In this document: positions 24,011 through 35,240 of the stretch, piece after piece | Numbering within the stretch: the first letter of the stretch is position 1 | How the letters are laid out: every line of letters begins with the position of its first letter | Source: Beta vulgaris subsp. vulgaris | Lineage: Eukaryota; Streptophyta; Magnoliopsida; Caryophyllales; Amaranthaceae | DNA length: 64,000 bases | Direction of reading: 5' to 3' | Assembly (NCBI RefSeq): GCF_026745355.1 | Contig: NC_079210.1 | Coordinates: 20,370,123-20,434,122, forward strand | The notes under the pieces: generated by a model | Database searches by the model: none | Seen by the model: only the letters and a program-made list of their open reading frames with translations | Told to the model about the DNA's origin: nothing | Program-made: the position numbers and the translations under genes

Positions 24011-24830
24011 CTAGATTTTTGTGGGGGTGGGGGACTGTGCAAAGGGGTGAGCAGTGGTAGTGGCAGGGCATAGCAGCGGCTGTGGCAGGGAAGGGAGGGC
24101 AAGGTAGGGAGGGCAGTGAGGGGGTGGGGAGTGGTTGTGGTAGGGCAGGCAGTGTAGGAAAGGGGTGGGGACTGGCTGTGGTAGGGCATGGAGGGGGTTG
24201 GGAGTGGTTGTGGCAGGGCAGGAAGGGCGTTGGGAGTTAGGCAGTTGAGAGAGGGGGTGAAGTGAGTGTGGGGAGTGCAGTGAGTAAGTGTAGTGTAGTG
24301 GGAGGGGTAAGTGACATTGCACGGAGAGGGTGGGGAGTGCAGGCGGTTGAGGGAGGGGGTGCTGTGAGTGAGTGTGTGTAGTGGGCGGTGAGTGAGTGTG
24401 GGCCTGTGGGGGAGTGCAGGGTAGGGAGGGGGTGTGGGAGTGTAGTGGGCAGTGGGCAGTTAGTGAGTGTGGGGAGTGCAGGGCAGGAAGGGGGTGTGTG
24501 AGTGCAATGGGTAGTGAGTGAGTGTGTGTAGTGGGCAGTGAGTGAGTGTGGGGAGTGCAGGGCAGGGAGGGGGTGTAGGAGTGCAGTGAAGTGAGTGAGG
24601 GCAGGGGGGAGTGTAGTGAGTGAGGGCAGAGCAGTGGGGAGTGGTAGGTGGTTGAGGGTAGTGAGCAGTGAGTGTGTGCAGTGGCAAGGCATTGGGGAGT
24701 GGCAGGTAGGTTGGGTGGAAGTGCAGGGTGGTGAGCAGGGAGGTTGGACAGTGTAATGGTGGGAGGTAGCGGGGGAGTGAAGGGGGTGGGGGAGCGGGTG
24801 GAGAAAGGGTGGAGCAAGGGTGGGGGTTTC
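24011..24830. repeat. G-rich minisatellite-like tract
   Basis: About 820 bp of GGGAGTGCAG / GTGAGTGAGTGTG / GGCAGGGAGGGGG-type units with a strong strand bias (G on plus). It gives a long but meaningless S/T/P/H frame on the minus strand. Confidence 0.85.
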
Positions 24831-24940
24831 TAATCTCTAAATTCTTTCATATTTTTTTGGTTAATATTGCATGTTTCGAATTTCTTTTATGTTTTTGTTT
24901 AATCTTGCGCGTTTCTAATGTCTTTTTCTAAATATTTCAG

Positions 24941-26735
24941 GATTTTCAATATGGTCCTAGATGATGTGATTGTGGAGGAATAAAACGATGATGAATATGA
25001 TACGTCATTGGATGATGATGAGTATGATGCGGAGAAGGAGGAGGATAAAGGTGAACCGGAAGACATAGCGTATGATGAGGAGAAGCGCTTGAAGATGAGG
25101 AAATGCGCAAGGTTCAACTCCTTGAGGAGCATGGTGATAATGCTCCCCTCATTGACAACAATGCTCGGGAAAATTATCCACCTGTCTCATCGCTCATTGT
25201 GCCACCCAAATATGCCTGGAAAGAATTGCAAGTCTCAACCAAAACTCCAAGGAGTGTTGCAACAAAGAAGTGGAAAGGAAGGGGTTCAACTAAGGGTTTG
25301 AATGTTAAGACCCATATGACCCTCGAGTATGATGATTTGGATCAACCTTGTCGTCGGTGGCGTGCAAAGTATGGGTAACATATTGGATTTTGTATGCGCA
25401 AACTCAACATTTTGGTCAAGTGGAAAGATGTGCCCGAGGCAATGAAGAAATCATTATGGGAAGACACATGTGAAAATTTACTTATTAAAATAAATACTTT
25501 ATTTTTTGGAATTTAGGCCATGTTAGGTCATGACTGGTTTTAATAACAACACATATAACCACATATGTCATTCATATACTTAGAAACTCATTTTGGGAAG
25601 ATGAAACCCATTTTGGGTAAGTAAAGGTCATTTCGGGCCGATTTGTGCTTTTCATGTTCAATGTACTTTGTTTTTTGTATTTAGCCATATGTTAGGACAT
25701 ATATAACTATAAATACAACATATATAAACATTAGAGTCAAGAAAAGTCACTTCACATGCTTTGAAACCCATTTTGGGTAAATGAAAGCCAATTCGCGCCG
25801 ATTTTTGCTTTTCATGTTCCACGTACTTAGTTTCACACATTTAGCCACACGTTAAGACATATTTAGCTCTAATAACAACATAGACAACCATTAGAGTCAA
25901 CTAAAATCCATTCATATACTTAAAACCCATTTTTAGAAGATGAAACCCATTTTGGGTAAGTAAAGGTCATTTCGGGCCGATTTTTGCTTTTCATGTCCAA
26001 TGTACTTTTTTTTTGCATTTAGCCACATGTTTTCAATGATGTATATGTATATGGAAATTAACTCCTTTTTATTTCTTCTTTTTATAGAATTTGTTCCATA
26101 TTACTCCCAATGAAGCTAAAATGGCGTTGTTCCTATCCTCGGTGGCCGAAAGATTTAGAGCTTTCAAAAGAAAACTAGTTAGTGGACGGATCACGAAACG
26201 GAGAAAGAGGAATGAAAAGAGGAGGAAAATTGAAAAATCGAAGCAAAATGAGACGGAAGAAACAGAAAAGGACGGGGGAGATGAAGATTCACGACAACCG
26301 GATAGCATGCCTTTTGAGATTTGGTCACATATAAAACGAGAAGATTGGGAGGCATTTGTTGCCCAAAATACTACACCGGAGATGGCGGTAAGTATTGTGC
26401 TTTAAGCTATATAGAATTTGCATATTTACTTTTAGTACAATTAGATGTGTTTTCAAACTTACCATGTTATCTTATAGGCTAAGCGTGAGAAACATGCACA
26501 GACTGCAAGACAGAGGAACCACTACCATCATATGGGTTCCTACACTTATGCGAGTGCGAGACAGATATGGATTGACGACAAATTTTACCCTTCTACGATG
26601 ACATCTTCTACCTCCAACGCCGCATCTATCAAAGTTGGCCGTGTCGCTGATTGGTGGTGCTCCATGCATAGGCGTGATTCAGAAAATAAAATGACCATTT
26701 CAGATCCAGGGACCTTAAAGATAGCCAATGTCGTT
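24941..26735 (+). pseudogene. CACTA second gene, Transposase_24 (TNPA-like)
   Basis: Probable exons are 24941 to about 25475, 26088-26387 and 26478 to about 26735. The acceptors TTTCAG|GATTTT, TTTATAG|AATTTG and CTTATAG|GCTAAG and the donor GCG|GTAAGT are visible. The product has an acidic N-terminus (DDDEYDAEKEEDKG), then PRSVATKKWKGRGSTKGL, DQPCRRWRAKYG, KLNILVKWKDVPEAMKKSLW, AERFRAFKRKLVSG, MPFEIWSHIKREDWEAFV and AKREKHAQTARQRN, in the order of the plant Transposase_24 family. A stop at 24981, a frameshift near 25125 and a stop at 25376 disable it. The first intron is filled by the second 159-bp repeat array. In CACTA elements this protein binds subterminal repeats. Confidence 0.8.
25500..26050. 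repeat. About 160-bp tandem repeat, array 2 (in the TNPA-like intron)
   Basis: Units recur at about 25634, 25794 and 25974 (GCCGATTT.TGCTTTTCATGTTC; periods about 160 and 180) and share AAACCCATTTTGGGTAA with array 1. Confidence 0.8.
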
Positions 26736-26759
26736 GTAACTACCCTTACTCCTTTTAAA

Positions 26760-27215
26760 TCGCTCCCCCCTATTTTTTTCAGCTCCCCCGATTTTTTTTC
26801 TCCCCTGCTTTTTTTTTGCTTCCATGCGTTTTTTTTTTTGCTCCCCCGGATTTTCTTTTCCTCCCCCGCTATTTTTGTTGCTCCCCCGATTTTTTTTTCC
26901 TCCCCTCGTTTTTCCCCCTTCCTTAGCTTGCTCCCCATTCTACCTCACCCCTGCCAACCCTTAGGCCCCCCTCCCACAGCCTGCCGCCCCCTGTTGTCAT
27001 CCTCCCACCTACTGCCACCCCCACCTACTGCCACACCCTGCTGCCACCCCCCCCCCACCTACTGCCACCCCCTCCCCTAGCTACTGCCATCGTGCTAACT
27101 GCTGCCACACCCTGCCACCCTGCCACCCTGCCACCCCCTCTCCAAGCTACTGCCCTCATTGCAGCCCCCTTGCTGCCAACCCTACTAGCTACTGCCCACC
27201 CTGCGTACCCAAACT
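26760..27215. repeat. Low-complexity CTCCCCC/T-run and CTGCCACCC tract
   Basis: 26760-26935 alternates GCTCCCCC with runs of T. 26985-27215 is built from CTACTGCCACCCC-like units. Frames through it are not genes. 27216-27486 shows nothing recognisable. Confidence 0.85.
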
Positions 27216-27494
27216 CAGACAACGAGAATGTAGTAGTTGGAGTATTTGATTAATATTATGTTGGTGTATAATTATGTTTTAAGGAAGGTTTATTATTGTT
27301 AGTTGGGACAAATGACTTTTTTTAGTATTATTATTATTATTACTTGAGAAAATAAATATTGTTGAATTGAGACTCTTGGATTGCGACCCTAGTTTCTGCT
27401 GATTTTAGGTGTAAGGCATGTAGGGCATCCTTATTATTTATATTTGATGAATAAATGTTGATAAAATTATAGTATTTAAGATATTCGATGGGAT

Positions 27495-28024
27495 TAGAGA
27501 TGGCAATATCCAGTGGATCACCCGACCACCCGCTCCACTCGGTTTATTAAGTGGGTGAAAAACCCGGTTTAAATGGATGATAGCCGGGTGACGGATAATC
27601 GGGTGATGGATGCGGGTCGGGTTCGGGTGATATTTTTTCATCCATCACCCGATCCATCATCCGTTTACCACCCGACCCGTCACCCGTTTAAAGTAAAAAG
27701 TATATAATTTTTTTAATTTTTGGCTTTTAAAAATATTTTTATGTTAATAATGTGGATTAGAGTTAATTTGGAGACGATTTTACATAGTAAGTAGAATTAT
27801 ATAAATGGATTAGTGGTTCTTGTTAGTAATTTTTCTTTCTTCTCCTAATATTTGATTTCACCCGTTAATCACCCGATCCATCCGTTAACCCGGTTACAAA
27901 TGGATGGATGGATTCGGGTGGAGATGGATGCGGGTGATGGATGGATCGGGTGAAGTGGGTGGATGCGGGTGATGGATGCGGGTGACGCTCCACCCGCCCC
28001 GAACCCGATCCATTTACATCTCTA
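27495..28024. mobile_element. hAT-like MITE, 530 bp
   Basis: It begins TAGAGATGGCAAT and ends ATTTACATCTCTA. It is flanked by the perfect 8-bp duplication GATGGGAT (27487-27494 and 28025-28032), the hAT size. The interior is rich in CACCCG/CGGGTG in inverted arrangement (27530-27680 against 27865-28015). No coding capacity. Confidence 0.9.
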
Positions 28025-28829
28025 GATGGGATAGATGTAGGCTCCGGCGAATAACATACCAACCACCTAGGTTACGATTTAGGGGTATTACCTGGTTAAT
28101 TGTTGTTGTCCAAGAGGTTGGGAAGTATTGAGGTGGGTACTATCCTACATCGAGAGTTTGACAACTCTTAGACACAAGCCGTAGGGAACGTAAGTCCATG
28201 GGCTGTCTGGAGATTTCGATCTGACAAACCTCAGGAAGTGGGTTGTGTATCACTGGAATTTTGCACTTTCTCAAAAACTTATTATATTATTTTGTTATGT
28301 TATTTTGGAGGCTTATGTTATGGATCTTGTATGCTTATCTAAAGTTCATTATTGATGATTTACTTTATTTAAGCATGTTAAACTGTTAGCTGTTGTTGGG
28401 TTGTTATTTGGTTCGGTTTGATATTTTATGTTGATTGAATTAAGGCTTATTTATTAATGCTTGATAACTCCTATGTGGATCCTAATTGAGGTGGGAGAGT
28501 TGTAGTTACTCCCCACTGATTGTGGATGTTTGTTAATATATTTTGCAGGTGATTATTTCGTGCATGTTATAGGAAATGAGAGAAAGGTTATTTATTTATT
28601 TTTTGTTTGCGACGTTTTATTTTATATAATTTTACCATATTGGATTTATGAGGTTGTTTTGCCTCTTTATGAATATTTGGATTATTTTATTTGGATTTTA
28701 TTTTTTTTATTTAGTTTAATTTTAACCTTTGATTAGAGTGACATTTCCGTTAGGTGATATTTCCGCTATCGTCATTTCTTTAATAAAATGTTCGACTTTC
28801 ACTCTATTGTGCTTATAAAAGGACGGAGT

Positions 28830-29610
28830 GTTACAATGACTTCTAAGGTTGATAAAGTGGCCTCTCAAATTATCTACACAAAATACGTACATACCAATGT
28901 GTTAGTAGACTAGTATCATGTCCTAAGATTAGGATTGATGTAGTATCATGTATAGGAAACTTTTTTTGTAGTTCATATGAGATTTATATTCAAGTGAAAT
29001 TAAATGTTTTATGTCGTTGCGTGAAGCATGTTGCCTATGTTGATTATAGTATGTTTGTATGGATGATTGATGCAAGGATATGAGATTGGGAACTTTATTT
29101 TATTAATTCACATGAGGGATTAATAATTATTTTGTTATTAGATCATGAATTGGATCATGTTGTTCCCTTTGAATTATTTTATTATATTTACTTTATGATG
29201 ATCGTGGGCCTTATTTGGTAAGTGGGTTATACACTAATGAAAAGGTTGGTTGATTATTGTTGACTTAGATCAATAAATAAATATTGATTGGTTGTTAAAC
29301 TAAGTAATGAAATTATATTCTTGGATTATTGAGTTGTTGATCACCTTATCTAATCCTAAGATAAAAATGGAAGGATGTATCCTTGATGATTATGTTGGTT
29401 ATTTTACTTTATGAGTCACAACAAATAAATAATTTAGTAATCACTTAAAATGGAAAGTGAATAGCAATAAGTTTTAGACCTGTGCACATCTGAAGTTTTG
29501 GACTAGTATGAGTTGGAGTACACGGTGGTAGACCATGCTTTTATTGGGACCGAATTGATGACCGTGTCCTATTTTATTTAATTAGTACCTCGATATCGTT
29601 GGTAATCGAA
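28830..29610. repeat. Diverged dispersed repeat, copy 2
   Basis: It pairs with 3830-4560 (see that entry); the second half is inverted relative to copy 1. 28033-28829 and 29611-30080 hold no recognisable gene or element end. GGACGGAGTGTTACA at 28815-28833 resembles an LTR end but no partner was found. Confidence 0.5.
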
Positions 29611-30089
29611 GTACGGAGTCGCGCCTGTACTTCTTATTCTTAATTGAAGACTGGGTTGTTTTGGACTACTCTTTGCATTACCTATTCAATCTAAATTTAA
29701 TTAGCTTATTGGTTGTGCAGTCAATTTCAATATAGTTAGTCTGTCATGTTATTATATTTTTATATATTTCTGCTTTAATGTTTACTAGTATCATGTTAGG
29801 TTTTATATTTATTTATTATGTAGTACTCAGCTTTGCTAATTACATGCTTTTTTGTATGTCGATCATGATTATGCCTTATTGATCCTGTTGCGACCCCTTT
29901 TGTGTGCAATCTCTCAAGATCAATAAATTATTGACCATTCCAGGTCTGAAAATGATGCATCATGGGTTCGGGCTTTGTGAAGAACTTCTGTTTAGCTTCA
30001 ATACTTTTAAATTTTGATTTTAATTACGGTTTAAATAGTTGACTTTATGTTGGTTTGACTTTTGGTTTGGTTTTAAAGTTGACTTACGG

Positions 30090-30325
30090 TTGGGACTTTA
30101 AAATTGAGATTGGATTGTTTTAAACTATTAAATAGACTTTAAAATTGGGATTGGATTTTTTCATTCTTGATAATTCAAGAATAAAACAATCCAATCTCCT
30201 TTAAAATAATTATCAAGAATAATTAATATTATAATATTAAAAATGTAACTAATTATCAGTAATAATTAATCGGGCCTTTAAAATTGGGATTGGATTATTT
30301 TAATCTATCAAATAGACTTTATATT
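30090..30325. repeat. AT-rich direct and inverted repeat cluster
   Basis: TTTAAAATTGGGATTGGAT occurs in direct copies near 30130 and 30270, and its inverse ATCCAATCTCCTTTAAA lies at 30188-30205, forming a hairpin around TTCATTCTTGATAATTCAAG. 30326-31639 contains a purine-rich stretch (30530-30680) and AT-rich DNA with no gene I can support. Confidence 0.6.
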
Positions 30326-31639
30326 TTTGAATACTTTTGGGCTTACCTTATTGGATTGCTCTTCCTTTGGACCAGACCAATTAGGACGACGATATGTTTC
30401 ATCATTGGGTACTCAATGAGGAGACACAATTTTGTGTCTACAACTTGTTTAGAGCTTTGTTCTTCAATTTGTTTTTTGACGTCGAAAGCATTACTTTACC
30501 ACTTGGTGTTTGTCTAAAGAAGATTCACTTATCCGTGAAGAGTAGAAGAACAAGAGAGCAATTGATCAATAAAAAATGGTGGCAGAAGGAGATGAGATGG
30601 GTGGAGAAAGAACACAAGGAATCAAGAAGGTTGAAGTTGGGGTTTAGGTGGAAAAAGAGGAAAGAGAAAAAAGTTGGGTAAACTTTTTTATTGATAAAAT
30701 TAATTAATTTCAGAAAAATGATGTATCGATTTTTAAGATTTTCTTTTAGATTTGGGAAACTCACAAAAGTATTTGTAGTAATTACAAAAATTATTTCTAA
30801 TTTTAGTAAAAGAAATGAAAAAGAAAAGGGGTGGCTGGTCTGGGTTAATCAATAAAGATCATCCTTTTTTCCTATCCCATTACATTTTCTCTCTTTAATT
30901 GTTGATGTTGAGGATAATTTGATGGGTAATTTTGGGGATAGTTTTAAGTATATTTTTATGGATAATTTGAGCAATTTTGCAGACAATCATGAGGATTTTG
31001 CGGGTATTTTGGGGGAATTTGTGGATAATTACTAAGATTTTGTAAAAAATTTACAACAGGATTTCAGTTTGCATTTTGTTTTGGTTTTGTTGGGCAATTT
31101 TATGATAAGATTAAGATTAGACACATAATTAGAATAATTAGGTATCTATAATTATGAAGGTATTTTTACTGAAAAATTGCAAGGTAAAACAAAAATATGT
31201 AAAGAAAAAAAAATGATAATATGGGGAGAAGAGAAAAATTAAATTTTAATTAAAGTTTAGCAAAGATGTCTATTTATAGAGAATGAAAAATTATGAATTT
31301 TGATAATTTTTTTTTCAAAATATTAACGTTACAAAAATTATAACGCTAGAAATAACTAGAACCAATGGAAAGTCGTTAAACCTGGCGCACGTCTCTTAAT
31401 TTTTCGTTTCTCGCTGGAAAGGCCAATGCCTTGATGAAATGTGGCGTGTTTTTTTGCTTTTCTATTTTCTTTCCCAGCTATAGCGTGGCCATATGATTTT
31501 GGTAAACGAACAATTTGTTTATCCGAGCAAATTCACCTCGATTCATGCACGAACCATATTTAGGTTAATGATTAACCGAAAAAAAAAGAAAGTTCAAGGT
31601 TTGGTTCATGGTTAAGAAAGTTTCAAGAACACTTACATT

Positions 31640-32553
31640 TAGAGTTGGCAAAAAAATTACCAACCCGCCAACCTGATCCGAACCCAACCCATTAATAATG
31701 GATTGGGCAAAATTTTCAACCCGTATAATTAAATTGGTCGACCTGACTTAACCCGTTTAATTAAATGGATCGGGTCAAGTTGAAAATTTTGACTTGATTT
31801 TAACCCGTTCAACCCATTTATGGAAACAAACTAAAAGCCTAAATCGTTTCACATCTAAAAAAAAATTGGACTAGCTTGTATATAAAGTGAAAAAGTAAAA
31901 ACCTAACTCATTACAGTTAATGTTGAATAATTGATTATGAAGTTGTAATGACGTAGATTTTGAACAATCGTTGGGTTGGGTTGATTTTGAACAATACTCC
32001 CTCCGTCCCAATTTATTTGCTACATTTTGCCATTTAGGTGTGTCCCAATTTATTTGCTACATTTGCAACTATTTTCATATATATATAGTACATAGGTCCC
32101 ACACTTTATTTACAAATTTGCCATCACTCCTCCTTGGTTTTTGTAAATATTTCCATATATAGTACATAGGTCCCACAATTTACCTATTTGCTTTTTTGTT
32201 AATTCTTGTTATGGCAATGGTCCCCACTCCCTCCTTGGTCTTTGTGATAAAGCAAATGTAGCAAATAATTTGGGACGGAGGGAGTATATAACATATGGTT
32301 ATGTAATGGCTTAATAGTTAATGCGTACGCTTGTTTGTAACATAATTTTTGTTGTTTTACTTTTTATTTCTAGAAAAAACACAAAAAAATTATACGGATC
32401 GACCTGAAAGTTGACCCGTTATCATAACGTTGAATTAAGTTGTAATTTCCAACCCGTTTAAATCAACAGATCGGATTGAGTCAAGATATTCTCAACCCGT
32501 TAACCCGCTAGCCCAACCAGATGTTAACCCAACCCGACTCATTAGCAACCCTA
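31640..32553. mobile_element. hAT-like MITE (diverged) hosting a Stowaway
   Basis: The ends TAGAGTTGGCAA and (inverted) TAGGGTTGCTAA resemble the hAT-type ends of the element at 27495. The interior is likewise rich in AACCCG/CGGGTT. The 8-bp flanks CTTACATT and TCTATATT agree at 5 of 8 positions, so the duplication is decayed or the ends are slightly misplaced. A 288-bp Stowaway is inserted at 31997. Confidence 0.6.
31997..32284. mobile_element. Stowaway MITE
   Basis: It has perfect Tc1/mariner-type ends CTCCCTCCGTCCCA...TGGGACGGAGGGAG with TA on both sides (31995-31996 and 32285-32286). 288 bp, non-coding. Confidence 0.95.
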
Positions 32554-33385
32554 TCTATATTGACTTCGGTGGTCATATATTTGATATGATGAATGAAAAA
32601 TAGTTCCAAGAATCATCCCACTTGATTATAGGAAATAATGTGTGCGGAAGTCTTAGATGGGTTGTGAGCAATAAAATTGTTGTAAGTGAATATGTTGCTT
32701 GAATATGAAAATAGAGGGAGACTATATTTTAGAAATTGATTGCTTTATTGATGACTTGGCTTGGCTTATATTACATGCATGCTACATGCATTTTATATAC
32801 TTGAGTATGTCGGTATACTTAACCGACTTTAGGTGGATTTTTTAAAAAATTTTACATGTTCCTAGCTTAGACTAGGTAGTTTACTAAGTAATCTAGATTT
32901 TTCTAACTTCTTATGATTAGATATTTTCCTAATCTCTAGAATTATCTACCAAAGTTTATCACAATATTAGATATTTCTAGATATTTTTCTATTACAAGAT
33001 TTTTCTACTAACTACAAGATTTTTCTAGATTAATCTAATCTCTAATACTCTCCCTTAATCTAAAAAATCTTGAATTCCATATTGTCTTCTCAATTATTCT
33101 TCAGTTTTTGTTGATGCTCTTGTCACCAACAATCTCCGATCTTGATTTTTCTTTTTGTCTTTGTGTTGGTACTCTTGTCACCAACTTTAGCTTGTCTTCC
33201 TTCTTTATTATTTGTTTCTTATCGGTACTCGTGTTACCATCTTCCTTACTCTTTCTTACTGATGCTCTTGTCACCAGCAATTCTGCTCCTTGAAATTCTC
33301 TCCTTTTGTGGATATTTTTGGTGTTCATGTCACCAAATATTTCTGTTAATGCACTTGTCATTAGCAATCTTTAGATTTTGTTATG

Positions 33386-34556
33386 TCAAAACATACTTTC
33401 TTCATTATCTTCTCTACCAAAGTTAGCAATTTCCTCATCCGGTTTCTTGAACCTGCAATTCTTTCCAACATGCCCGAACTTCTTACACACCCAACATTGT
33501 GGCTTTCCTTTAAAGTAACAGTCTGCACTATCATGGTTAGTTCTCTTACAAATTTTACAAAATAATTTATTCTCCATACCCTTGCATTTTGGTAAATGTT
33601 CTTCATCTTCACCCTCAATCTTCTTCTTTAACCCATTCTTAAATTTTGCTGCAAGAGCAGTCTCAACTAATTCTTCATTGATATGCCGATTTTTCCTTTG
33701 TTCATGGGACTCTAAAGATCCCATAAGTTGCTCCACTGTTATTTTTGATATATCATTTGTTTCTTCAATAATAGCAACAATATTATCATATTTTTCCGTT
33801 AAACTCAATAAAACCTTCTTCACAATTTTTTCATCTGTAATTTCTTCTCCATACGATTCCATCTGATTTACTATTTCTATTACCTTTGAAAAATAATCTT
33901 TCATTAATTCCCCCTCTTTCAATTTTAAGTTTTCAAATTCTCTTCTTAAAGACTGGAGTTTGATACTTCTCACCTTGCTATCTCCTTGAAATTCTTGTTG
34001 CACGATCTCCCAAGCCTCCTTTGCCGTATTGGCTCTTAAAATTCTTGGAAATATTATATATGTAACCGCATTTTGTATTAAACTAGTTATTAGGCCCGGG
34101 CTATGCCCCGGGTAAGGAGATTTTTCATTTATTAATATTATACTGTAAAATCATACCACCAAATATCACTTGGTCTAGTGGTTAAGACTTTAATATATGA
34201 CCTTGAAGTCATGGGATCAAACCTTATGCTATGCAATTTCTAGTTTTTATTGCATGAGGATTACATGGAGTAAAATGATTTAGGGAGAGCGCCACATGGC
34301 ACCGTTCTACGTTTAGGAACGCCTTTAATATATTAGTATAGATATAATGCCTTAGCATCCTTCATTCTTTCACCCTCGAGCTGCTTTTTTTGAGCTTCAG
34401 TTAGGGTACTCTCGTCTTCGTACTCCATATACCCTTTATCAACATAACTCCACAACCCATGAGATTTAAGTAATGTCTTCATTTTAATTTTCCAAAAATC
34501 ATAATTTTCTCCCCCCCGAAAATTGGAATTGGGAAGGTTGGGTTGTTGAGTGCCAT
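33386..34556 (-). pseudogene. Copia gag with two CCHC zinc knuckles, split by a Helitron
   Basis: From ATG 34556 the reading is MALNNPTFPIPIF, then after a small frameshift in a G-run GGENYDFWKIKMKTLLKSHG, ending KDAKAL at 34344. A 260-bp insertion (34083-34342) follows. The frame then resumes LIQNAVTYIIFPRILRAN, EAWEIVQQEFQGDSK, the UBN2-type gag body and two knuckles, CKICKRTNHDSADC and CWVCKKFGHVGKNC. Removing the insertion restores the frame exactly. Downstream, 33060-33370 carries degenerate repeats of a CTTGTCACCA motif instead of pol. Confidence 0.85.
34083..34342 (-). mobile_element. Small non-autonomous Helitron, 260 bp
   Basis: On the minus strand it starts TCTATACTAATATATTAAAG and ends CCTAATAACTAG, preceded by the GC-rich hairpin CCCGGGGCATAGCCCGGG. 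Insertion is between A and T with no duplication, exactly as for Helitrons, and the interrupted gag frame is continuous when it is removed. On the plus strand it also contains a tRNA-like A-box (TGGTCTAGTGG, 34174-34184) and a B-box-like sequence (GGGATCAAACC). Confidence 0.85.
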
Positions 34557-35240
34557 TATAATTTATGTTGTATATGGGTTAAATGTGTTTTGTGGCTAAA
34601 GTTGTGAGGCCTTGGGAATTTTGGCTCGGATACCAAATGTAGGAAATAATGTGTGCGGAAGTCTTAGATGGGTTGTGAGCAATAAAATTGTTGTAAGTGA
34701 ATATGTTGCTTGAATATGAAAATAGAGGGAGACTATATTTTAGAAATTGATTGCTTTATTGATGACTTGGCTTGGCTTATATTACATGCATGCTACATGC
34801 ATTTTATATACTTGAGTATGTCGGTATACTTAACCGACTTTAAGTGAATTTTTTTTAAATTTTACATGTTTCTAGCTTAGACTAGGTAGTTTACTAAGTA
34901 ATCTAGATTTTTCTAACTTCTTATCATTAGATATTTTCCTAAACTCTAGAATTATCTACCAAAGTTTATCACAATATTAGATATTTCTAAATATTTTTCT
35001 ATTACAAGAATTTTCTACTAACTACAAGATTTTTCTAGATTAATATAATCTCTAATATTGATCAGTCAAATTGAATCTCAATTTATATGTAGTCGGGCTA
35101 ATAACGGATCGTGTTCGGGTTTGGGATCGGACTTTCTCGGATTTGGTGACATATCAAATATCCTTCCGCTTCCCGCCGCTGCTGGAAGTCCGATATTTAT
35201 ATCCTTGGAAATCCCCAAAGCAAAGCAAAAGCAGAAGGAA

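Larger units (their letters stand above)
32627..35057 (-). mobile_element. Gag-only Copia element (TR-GAG-like), 2.43 kb
   Basis: It has two near-identical LTRs (32627-33047 and 34638-35057, about 420 bp) and the 5-bp duplication TTGAT (32622-32626 and 35058-35062). On the minus strand the 5' LTR is followed by a PBS-like TTTGGTATCCGAGCC (34623-34637). Before the 3' LTR lies the purine tract AAGGGAGAG (33048-33056). Only gag lies between; protease, integrase, RT and RNase H are absent. The LTR starts TATTAG rather than TG. It ends 183 bp upstream of the ATG of the host exonuclease gene, in opposite orientation. Confidence 0.92.

Noticed and set aside
24011..24817. 268-residue minus-strand ORF rich in S, T, P and H
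   Set aside because: Encoded by a G-rich minisatellite; several frames are open at once.
28815..28833. GGACGGAGTGTTACA as the end of a Gypsy LTR
   Set aside because: No partner LTR, PBS, polypurine tract or duplication found nearby.
30394..30681. 95-residue ORF ending in a K/R-rich tail as a gene
   Set aside because: Purine-rich DNA; no domain, no upstream exons and no conserved neighbour.
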